From an uncultured Pseudomonadota bacterium (lineage in GTDB: Bacteria; Lernaellota; Lernaellaia; Lernaellales; Lernaellaceae): a stretch of DNA of 7,927 nt. The stretch spans positions 1-7,927 of the forward strand of contig CALBTQ010000304.1 in the NCBI GenBank assembly GCA_937967875.1, given 5' to 3'. Made by a program: the position numbers and the translations under genes. Under the pieces are notes generated by a model. That model worked only from the letters and a program-made list of their open reading frames with translations, did no database searches and was not told the DNA's origin. Below, piece by piece: positions 1-5,928 of this stretch; within the stretch, counting starts at the first letter, position 1; every line of letters starts with the position of its first letter.

Positions 1-49
1 GCGACCACCGAGATCTACACTCTTTCCCTACCCGACGCTCTTCCGATCT
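1..49 (+). other. Illumina P5/TruSeq universal adapter remnant (contamination)
   Basis: Bases 1-20 match the end of the Illumina P5 flow-cell sequence. Bases 21-49 match the read-1 sequencing primer, ending in the characteristic CTTCCGATCT at 40-49. I see one difference from the standard adapter, a C at position 32 where A is expected. This is library-preparation sequence left on the contig end, not organism DNA. Genuine sequence begins at about base 50. The comparison is with the adapter as I know it; the match is too long to be chance. Confidence 0.98.
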
Positions 50-883
50 GTCACCAACGGTTTGCTGTTCGACGACGAAACCGCCGCGCAGGCTGTGGAA
101 TCCGGGGTGAAAACGGTCGCGGTCAGCATCGACGGTCTGCGCGATACGCACGACCGCATCCGCCCTCGCCCGGAACATCAAAGCGATTTGCCTTCCTGTT
201 TCGACAGCGCCATCGACGCCCTGCGCCGGGCCAAGGGCGTCGGTATGATCACTGCGGCGATCACCCACGTCAATCTGTGGAACTTCGCCGAACTCGAAGA
301 ACTCCATCGCCTGCTGCACACCGAGCGCGTCGACGGTTGGCAGATTCAACTGGGCGTGCCGCTGGGGCGTTTACGCGAGGTCGACGAGCCGTACCTATTG
401 CCGATCGAACGACTCGCCGAGCTGGAAGAATTCTGCGCGCAAAAAATCCGCATTGCCGACGACGATTCCACCGCCCCAGCCATCGCGGTGATGCACACCA
501 TCGGCTATTACGGCAAAAACGAGATGCTCATCCGCCGCGGTGCTCGGCGCGACGCACCGCGCTTTTTCGTCGGTTGCGTCGGGGGCTGGCGGGCGTTGGC
601 GATCACCTCGGACGGCATGGTCAAACCCTGCGCCATCCTGCCGCGCGAATTCGCCGTGGGCAACGTGCGCGACGAATCGCTCGCAAAAATCTGGAACGAC
701 CACGACCGCTTCGCCTATCAGGCGCACTGGGATGCCGAGAACCTGGAAGGCTATTGCGCCCAGTGCCGCTATCGGTTCATCTGCCGCGCCGGCTGCACGG
801 CGATGGCCTACGCGCTGACCGGCACGATTTACAACAATCCATATTGCCTGTATCGGCGGGCGATGGAGGAGCACGACGCATGA
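50..883 (+). CDS. Radical SAM/SPASM domain protein, 5' truncated by contig edge
   Basis: This is the C-terminal 277 residues of a radical SAM enzyme with a SPASM domain. The frame is open from the first base after the adapter and opens with VTNGLLFDDE, a typical stretch inside the radical SAM barrel, so the CX3CX2C motif and true start lie off the contig. The TTG at 62 is not a real start. The fragment carries the SPASM pattern in full: Cys at fragment residues 176 and 194 (Gly-X4-Cys), then CX2CX5CX3C at 236, 239, 245 and 249, and a last Cys at 266. Known SPASM enzymes bind two auxiliary 4Fe-4S clusters this way and often modify peptides or proteins; the substrate here is unknown. It is a clear paralogue of the next gene, sharing AITHVN, IGYYG and RRG and identical C176-to-C194 spacing. 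The stop codon overlaps the next start (ATGA), implying translational coupling. Family assignment is secure; function is not. Confidence 0.93.
   Translation, partial: VTNGLLFDDETAAQAVESGVKTVAVSIDGLRDTHDRIRPRPEHQSDLPSCFDSAIDALRRAKGVGMITAAITHVNLWNFAELEELHRLLHTERVDGWQIQLGVPLGRLREVDEPYLLPIERLAELEEFCAQKIRIADDDSTAPAIAVMHTIGYYGKNEMLIRRGARRDAPRFFVGCVGGWRALAITSDGMVKPCAILPREFAVGNVRDESLAKIWNDHDRFAYQAHWDAENLEGYCAQCRYRFICRAGCTAMAYALTGTIYNNPYCLYRRAMEEHDA
865..870 (+). promoter_or_regulatory. Ribosome binding site for the radical SAM-hydrolase fusion gene
   Basis: GGAGGA lies 9 bases before the ATG at 880, inside the end of the upstream gene. It fixes the start of the fusion protein at 880, because the same open frame runs further upstream (to at least 277) only as an arginine-rich shadow of the first gene. 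Confidence 0.8.
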
Positions 884-3177
884 GCGAACGGTACGAATAT
901 CCGTTGCGTATGTGCGTCTGGGAACTGACGCTGCGCTGCAACGCCCGCTGCCGCCTGTGCGGTTCCTCGGCCGACAAGGCGCGCTCCGGCGAGCTGTCCA
1001 CCGGCGAGTGCATCGATCTGGCCAAGGAGATGATCGACCTGGGACTGCGGACCGTCACCCTCTCCGGCGGCGAACCGCTATTGCGCCACGGCTTCGACGA
1101 AATCGCGACGTTTTGCGTGAAATCCAAAGTGCGCACCGACATTGTTTCCAACGGTCTGTTGATCGACGACGACATGGCCGCGCGCATAAAGGATCTGGGG
1201 CTTTACGGCGTGACATTGAGCTTCGACGGTCCCGAACAGGTGCACGACGATCTGCGCGGCGTGCCCGGCAATTACCAAAAATTGTTGCGGGCGATCGAAC
1301 ATCTGCAAAAACACGACGTTCGCGTCGGCGCGATCACCCACGTCAATCGCACCAACCTGCCGCACATGAACGAGTTGGCCGAACGGCTGACGGCGGCGGG
1401 CGTTCTGGCCTGGCGGCTGCAACTGACGATTCCGCCCGATCCGCGTTACCAGAACGAAATGCTGTTGCCTCAACAACTGCCCGAGGTGATCGAACTGATC
1501 AAACGCGTGCAGCGGCAAGGCAAAATGAAATGCTACGGCTCTCATTCGATCGGCTATTACGGACGCGACGAGTTGGATGTGCGCCGCGGGCCCGATAGCG
1601 GTCCGCGCGTGTGGAAAGGCTGCCCGGCGGGCCTGTCGGGCATCGGCCTGCTCTCGGACGGCCGCATCAACGGCTGCCTGTCGCTGCTGATCCACGGTGA
1701 GCGGTTCATCGAGGGGTCGATCCGCGAACGTTCGCTCACCGAGATGTGGCGCGATCCGAACCTGTTCGCCTACAATCGGAATTTCGACGCAACGAAAAGC
1801 TCGGGCGCCTGTCGCGCCTGCCGGTTCCTGACCACCTGCCGGCGCGGCTGCTTCAACGTGTTGGTCGCAGCCGACGAGCACATGACGCACAATCCGCTGT
1901 GCATGCACGCGCTGGAATCGACCGGACGCACGAAGACTCCGGCGGCGCAACCGGATCGTCCGTCAATCGTGCTGTTCGTCGCCGACGGCCTGCGCCCCGA
2001 TTTTCTCGGCTGTTACGGCGGGCCGGACACGCCGACGATCGATCATCTGGCCCAGCACGGCGTGCGTGTAAAGCATGCCCGGTCGGCGGCGGCCTGGACG
2101 GTGCCGGCGGTTGCTTCGATGCTCACGGGCATGTCGCCGCATCGACTGGGGCTGGTAAAGTGGCGGCAGAATTGGTCGCGGGCGAACGACGACCTGTTCT
2201 CGTTGCTGGCCGAGCAGGATTACGCGGTCGGCTCGTTCGCTTTCGACCGGCGACACCTGTTCACCAACGTGCCGCAGGCGCAGGTGACCGGGCTGTCGTG
2301 GGATCTCACCGGCATCGAAGATTGGCTGACGGCGCATCACAGCCGCCCCTCGTTCACCTACGTTCATTGGTGGGGCACGCACGCGCCGTACATTTCCTCG
2401 GCGATGCCGCTGGCCAAATGGCGCAAGTCGATGCAACTGCTGACCGACACGCTCGACCGGCACCGCGAGTTCGCCGCCAAGTTGCGCGTAATGTACCGCA
2501 TGGCCATCCGCCATCTCGATCAAAGGGTGCTGCCGCGCATCCTACAGGCGATCGAGAAAGGCCGCGGGTTGGACAACACGATTTTCATTTTCACTTCCGA
2601 CCACGGCGAATGCTGGGCCGAGCGATATGCGACCGCCGAGCCCGTGCGCGACGTGTTCGATTTTCACGGCCGTGCGTTGTACGAAGAAAACCTGCGCGTG
2701 CCGTTGATTTTCTACGGCGCGGTCGAGCCCGAGGAACTGGCTGTGCCCGCCGTGCACATGGATCTGGCCCCGACGATCGCCGCGCTAACGCGCAGCGGCG
2801 CGTCGGCAAGCACGTTTCCCGACGGCATCAACCTGTTCGACTACCACATCGTCAACCGGCCGCTGTTCGCCGTGGCCGACCGCGATTTCGTCGACGCCGG
2901 TCAAGTGCCCACCGATCCCAACGAGGTCTACGCTCTGTTCGCCTGCCTCGACGGCGACCAGAAAGTCATCCGCGATCTACGCGACAATCGTTGGGAATGG
3001 TACGACCTGACGCACGATCCGCAGGAAAGCAACAACCTCGCGGCAAGCGAAAAACTGCCGCCCGCCAATATCCGCGAAGCGATGAACGACGAATGGACCA
3101 ACGTCGCGCCGGTGAAATGGAACCGCGAAGAGGATCAGGACATTCGCCGCCGTTTGCGCAACCTGGGCTACCTGTAA
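880..3177 (+). CDS. Radical SAM/SPASM enzyme fused to alkaline phosphatase/sulfatase-superfamily hydrolase
   Basis: A single 765-residue protein with two complete enzyme modules. Residues 1-345 form a radical SAM/SPASM enzyme: CX3CX2C at C20, C24 and C27 for the SAM-binding 4Fe-4S cluster, SGGEP at 62-66, and a canonical seven-cysteine SPASM set at C248, C266, C311, C314, C320, C324 and C341. After a linker of about 15 residues, 361-765 form a sulfatase-fold (PF00884-type) domain: metal ligand D369 in VADGLRPD, WTVP with Thr407 at the nucleophile position followed by SMLTG, the pair D574-H575 in SDHGE, H596, and a family-typical C-terminal YDLTHDPQE and LGYL. Classic sulfatases have C/S-X-P-X-R there; here it is T-X-P-X-V, so formylglycine cannot form in the known way. 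D369/T407/D574/H575 resembles the single-metal LtaS or phosphonate monoesterase layout. No signal peptide or membrane segment is seen, so it should be cytoplasmic. It overlaps the upstream paralogue by 4 bases. The substrate is unknown. Confidence 0.92.
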   Translation: MSERYEYPLRMCVWELTLRCNARCRLCGSSADKARSGELSTGECIDLAKEMIDLGLRTVTLSGGEPLLRHGFDEIATFCVKSKVRTDIVSNGLLIDDDMAARIKDLGLYGVTLSFDGPEQVHDDLRGVPGNYQKLLRAIEHLQKHDVRVGAITHVNRTNLPHMNELAERLTAAGVLAWRLQLTIPPDPRYQNEMLLPQQLPEVIELIKRVQRQGKMKCYGSHSIGYYGRDELDVRRGPDSGPRVWKGCPAGLSGIGLLSDGRINGCLSLLIHGERFIEGSIRERSLTEMWRDPNLFAYNRNFDATKSSGACRACRFLTTCRRGCFNVLVAADEHMTHNPLCMHALESTGRTKTPAAQPDRPSIVLFVADGLRPDFLGCYGGPDTPTIDHLAQHGVRVKHARSAAAWTVPAVASMLTGMSPHRLGLVKWRQNWSRANDDLFSLLAEQDYAVGSFAFDRRHLFTNVPQAQVTGLSWDLTGIEDWLTAHHSRPSFTYVHWWGTHAPYISSAMPLAKWRKSMQLLTDTLDRHREFAAKLRVMYRMAIRHLDQRVLPRILQAIEKGRGLDNTIFIFTSDHGECWAERYATAEPVRDVFDFHGRALYEENLRVPLIFYGAVEPEELAVPAVHMDLAPTIAALTRSGASASTFPDGINLFDYHIVNRPLFAVADRDFVDAGQVPTDPNEVYALFACLDGDQKVIRDLRDNRWEWYDLTHDPQESNNLAASEKLPPANIREAMNDEWTNVAPVKWNREEDQDIRRRLRNLGYL

Positions 3178-3191
3178 CCGCGAATAGCTGC

Positions 3192-3219
3192 TTGGCACAC
3201 CGCCGATTTTTGCTATATT
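3192..3219 (+). promoter_or_regulatory. Sigma70-type promoter for the amino-sugar gene set
   Basis: In the 78-base gap after the fusion gene, TTGGCA at 3192-3197 (5 of 6 to the -35 consensus) and TATATT at 3214-3219 (5 of 6 to the -10) are 16 bases apart, with TG at 3211-3212 giving an extended -10. Transcription would start near 3226, leaving a leader of about 30 bases before the start codon at 3256. The local AT-richness stands out in a GC-rich contig. No clear operator or terminator is visible in the gap. Sigma factor assignment is by resemblance only. Confidence 0.55.
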
Positions 3220-3243
3220 CAATCATCGATCCGCTACCCATTT

Positions 3244-3250
3244 ACGGAGG
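3244..3250 (+). promoter_or_regulatory. Ribosome binding site supporting a GTG start at 3256
   Basis: ACGGAGG lies 5 bases before GTG at 3256. No ATG is available nearby in this frame, and the protein homology begins shortly after, so GTG is the likely start. Confidence 0.75.
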
Positions 3251-3255
3251 TTGTC

Positions 3256-4527
3256 GTGGAACTGTCGCCACGGGCCGGTGAGAAGATTGCGCAATTGCTC
3301 GCCAAAGGCGTGAACATCCCCAATCCGTTGTCGCTGGACATCGGCGACGAGGTCGATCTCGACTTGATTTCCGCCGAGGGCGTGACGATCTATCCCGGCT
3401 GTCGCATCTACGGCGATAAGACGGTGATTTCCAAGGGCGTATGCCTGGGCAAGGAAGCGCCGGTGACCATCGACAATTGCCAGTTGGGTGCGGAAGTCGA
3501 CCTCAAGGGCGGGTACTTCCGTAAGTCGGTCTTTCTGGCCAAGGCGAACATGGGCTCGGGAGCACAGGTGCGCGAAGCGTGTCTGTTGGAGGAAGAAGCT
3601 AACGGCGCGCATTGTGTGGGCCTCAAACAGACGATCCTCTTCCCCTTCGTCACGCTGGGCAGCCTGATCAACTTCTGCGACTGCTTCATGGCCGGCGGCA
3701 CCAGCCGGAAGGATCACAGCGAGGTCGGCAGCTCGTACATTCACTTTAACTTCACGCCCGACGGCGACAAGGCGACTGCTTCGCTGTTCGGCGACGTACC
3801 GCGCGGGGTGATGCTCAAACAGCCGCGCATTTTTCTCGGCGGCCAGGGCGGCGCGGTCGGCCCGGTGGTCTGCGGGTACGGCAACGTGGTCGCGGCGGGG
3901 TCGGTTCTGCGACGAAGTTATCCGAACGACAATCAGTTGATTTTCGGCAAAACGCACGGCGCGATGGCGATCGACTATGTGCCCAGCATGTATCCGAACT
4001 TCGATCGCCTGTTGGAAAACAACCTGCTGTTCCTGGGCAACCTGACGGCGTTGGAGCAGTGGTACATTCATGTGCGTCAGTTGTTCTTCGCCGATATGGA
4101 ATTCGGCCGGCGGTTGTACGACGGCGCGTTGGGCGTGCTGGCCGCGGCGAAGACCGAACGCATCAAGCGGCTGCGCGTGTTGGCCGAAAAGGCATATCAA
4201 TCGGCCCGTTCGCGCGCCATGCCCGAACAGGCCGTGGCCGGGCGTCGCGATTTGTTCGAGCATCTCGACGAACTGACGGCCCTGTTTACCGATGGCGGCG
4301 GCGCCCGCTACGGTCACCACGCGCGCGACCGGTTCGTCGAACATCTCCTTTCCATTCGGCAGACGTCGCCGACCGATTACATCGCGTTTATCCAAAGCCT
4401 GCCGGCGGACATCGCCGCGCTGGGCTCCGAATGGTTGACGGAGATCGTCAACACTCTAAATCAAAAAGCGGTTGAACTATTGCCATCGATCGAACTTTTT
4501 ATAAAATCGCTGGACGATCTGACCTGA
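3256..4527 (+). CDS. Left-handed beta-helix protein related to GlmU/UDP-GlcNAc pyrophosphorylase
   Basis: A 423-residue protein starting at GTG. From about residue 40 to 220 it shows the short hexapeptide-like repeats of a left-handed parallel beta helix (VTIYPGCRIYGDKTVISKG, then VDLKGG, SVFLAKANMGSGAQV, ending VGPVVCGYGNVVAAGSV), the fold of the acetyltransferase half of GlmU. A highly characteristic stretch at 135-166 includes GSLINF, AGGTSRKDHSEVGSS and HFNFTP; I associate it with proteins annotated as UDP-N-acetylglucosamine pyrophosphorylase-related. The N-terminal GXG nucleotidyltransferase domain of GlmU is absent, so it is unlikely to make UDP-GlcNAc alone; acyl transfer or a scaffold/regulatory role is possible. 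Residues about 245-423 are a mostly helical extension of unknown role, longer than in usual hexapeptide acyltransferases. It is followed 25 bases later by a glmM-like gene, which supports an amino-sugar-phosphate role. Fold is confident; reaction is not. Confidence 0.8.
   Translation: MELSPRAGEKIAQLLAKGVNIPNPLSLDIGDEVDLDLISAEGVTIYPGCRIYGDKTVISKGVCLGKEAPVTIDNCQLGAEVDLKGGYFRKSVFLAKANMGSGAQVREACLLEEEANGAHCVGLKQTILFPFVTLGSLINFCDCFMAGGTSRKDHSEVGSSYIHFNFTPDGDKATASLFGDVPRGVMLKQPRIFLGGQGGAVGPVVCGYGNVVAAGSVLRRSYPNDNQLIFGKTHGAMAIDYVPSMYPNFDRLLENNLLFLGNLTALEQWYIHVRQLFFADMEFGRRLYDGALGVLAAAKTERIKRLRVLAEKAYQSARSRAMPEQAVAGRRDLFEHLDELTALFTDGGGARYGHHARDRFVEHLLSIRQTSPTDYIAFIQSLPADIAALGSEWLTEIVNTLNQKAVELLPSIELFIKSLDDLT
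4480..4507 (+). promoter_or_regulatory. Possible internal promoter before the glmM-like gene
   Basis: Inside the 3' end of the beta-helix gene, TTGCCA at 4480-4485 and TAAAAT at 4502-4507 (each 5 of 6 to consensus) are 16 bases apart in a locally AT-rich patch. A transcript would begin near 4514 and reach the mutase gene at 4553 after about 39 bases. It could give the mutase and downstream genes independent expression. As the match lies in coding sequence it may be fortuitous. Confidence 0.3.
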
Positions 4528-4552
4528 GCGGTCGACAAACGGAGGAAACACC

Positions 4553-5905
4553 ATGGGCGAGTTTTTCGGCACCGATGGAATTCGCGGCAAAGCCAATCGT
4601 CATCCGATGGATGCGGCGATGGCCTTCAAAGTCGGTCAGGCGGTGACGCTGACCCTGCGCAAGCCGGGTCATCGCGTGCGGATCATCATCGGCAAGGACA
4701 CGCGCATTTCCGGTTACATGATCGAGAGTTCGTTGGAAGCGGGCATCTGCTCGATGGGCGGCGATCCGTACCTGGTGGGCGTATTGCCGACGCCGGGCAT
4801 CTCCTTCATCACCGAAAGCATGCGCGCCGACGCCGGGTTCGTCATTTCCGCGTCGCACAATCCGTACTACGACAACGGCATCAAGATTTTTTCCGGCTCC
4901 GGCTTCAAGCTGTCGGACGAACAGGAAAACCACATCGAAGATCTGATGCGCGACGAGAAGCTCAAAGATATGGTGCCCGAAGCCAAGGACATGGGCCGGG
5001 CGCGGCGGATCGACGATGCGCGCGGCCGTTACACCGTGTTTTTGAAAAACACCTTCCCGCGCGATCTGACGATGGAAGGCCTGAAGATCGTCCTGGACGT
5101 TTCGCATGGCGCCACGTACAAGGTCGCGCCGGAGACTTTCTTCGAATTGGGCGCGGAGGTGGAGACGATCCATAACCAGCCCAACGGCATCAACATCAAC
5201 GACAATTGCGGCTCGCAGCACACGCAGGTGTTGCGCCAACGCGTCCTGGAAACCGGCGCGAACTTCGGCCTGGCCTTCGACGGCGACGGCGACCGGCTGA
5301 TCGCGGTCGATGAAAAGGGACGCGAGATCACCGGCGACCAGGTGCTGCTCACCTGCGCGTTGGCCCTGCAAAAGCAAGGGCAACTACCGCACGACATGAT
5401 CGTCTCGACGGTGATGAGCAACCTCGGCCTGACGGTCGCCTGCAAAAAGTACGGCCTGAAACAACACGCGGCCAAGGTCGGCGACCGCTACGTGCTCGAA
5501 GACATGCAGCGCCTCGGCGCGATCATCGGCGGCGAGGATTCGGGCCACACCATCTTCCTGAACCATCACACGACCGGCGACGGCATTCTCACCGCGATTC
5601 AGTTGATCGCTTCGATTCTGCGCGAAGGTAAGCCGCTGTCGGAACTGGCCGATCAGATGGACATCTTCCCGCAGAAATTGATCAACATCGACGTACGGGA
5701 AAAACCGGAAATCTCCACCCTGCCCGACGTGGTCGAGGCGATCCGCCAGGTCGAAAGCGAACTGGGCGACGAAGGCCGCGTGCTTGTGCGCTACAGCGGC
5801 ACGCAGAACATGTGTCGCGTGATGGTGGAAGGTCCGACCAACGAAACGACCGAGAAATATTGTCGTCAAATCGCGGACGCCGTCATCGCGGCGATCGGCG
5901 CTTAG
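4553..5905 (+). CDS. glmM: Phosphoglucosamine mutase (GlmM-like, alpha-D-phosphohexomutase family)
   Basis: A 450-residue phosphohexomutase, the usual GlmM length. GlmM converts glucosamine-6-phosphate to glucosamine-1-phosphate in the cytoplasm for UDP-GlcNAc, peptidoglycan and lipid A synthesis. The N-terminus EFFGTDGIRGKAN is GlmM-like. The four family motifs are in order: phosphoserine loop SASHNP (active Ser101), metal loop DGDGDR (D243, D245, D247), sugar-binding GGEDSGH (327-332), and phosphate-binding RYSGTQN (413-419). The last two differ from the common GlmM forms GEQSGH and R-X-SGTEP: Asp replaces Gln, and Gln-Asn replaces Glu-Pro. This points to a divergent GlmM subgroup or some other hexose-phosphate specificity. 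GGAGGA at 4541-4546 lies 6 bases before the ATG. Neighbours encoding a GlmU-related protein and a NagB-like deaminase strengthen the glucosamine assignment. Mutase activity is near certain; GlmM specificity is likely. Confidence 0.88.
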   Translation: MGEFFGTDGIRGKANRHPMDAAMAFKVGQAVTLTLRKPGHRVRIIIGKDTRISGYMIESSLEAGICSMGGDPYLVGVLPTPGISFITESMRADAGFVISASHNPYYDNGIKIFSGSGFKLSDEQENHIEDLMRDEKLKDMVPEAKDMGRARRIDDARGRYTVFLKNTFPRDLTMEGLKIVLDVSHGATYKVAPETFFELGAEVETIHNQPNGININDNCGSQHTQVLRQRVLETGANFGLAFDGDGDRLIAVDEKGREITGDQVLLTCALALQKQGQLPHDMIVSTVMSNLGLTVACKKYGLKQHAAKVGDRYVLEDMQRLGAIIGGEDSGHTIFLNHHTTGDGILTAIQLIASILREGKPLSELADQMDIFPQKLINIDVREKPEISTLPDVVEAIRQVESELGDEGRVLVRYSGTQNMCRVMVEGPTNETTEKYCRQIADAVIAAIGA

Positions 5906-5928
5906 TTCATCAGCAAAGGAGCCTGTTC

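Noticed and set aside
62..64. TTG as the start of the first radical SAM gene
   Set aside because: The frame remains open upstream to the adapter junction and encodes typical radical SAM barrel sequence (VTNG) before it, so the gene is truncated rather than starting here.
277..879. N-terminal extension of the fusion frame upstream of 880
   Set aside because: It overlaps the clearly coding SPASM gene in another frame, is arginine-rich and shows no family motif. ATG 880 has a good ribosome binding site and starts just before the radical SAM domain.
880..3177. Calling the fusion an anaerobic sulfatase with built-in formylglycine maturation
   Set aside because: The nucleophile position is Thr407 and the Arg of C/S-X-P-X-R is Val411, so the known maturation substrate is absent.
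3193..3213. Sigma54-like elements TGGCAC and TTGC
   Set aside because: The GG and GC pairs are 16 bases apart, while sigma54 promoters need about 10. The sigma70 reading fits better.
1746..3281. Plus-strand open frame of 511 codons over the hydrolase domain
   Set aside because: Its translation is extremely Arg/Ala-rich without domain signatures, and it is out of frame with the conserved sulfatase-fold motifs.
3223..4395. Minus-strand open frame (390 codons) opposite the beta-helix gene
   Set aside because: It has no recognisable motif, and the plus strand encodes a clear protein family with a promoter and ribosome binding site.
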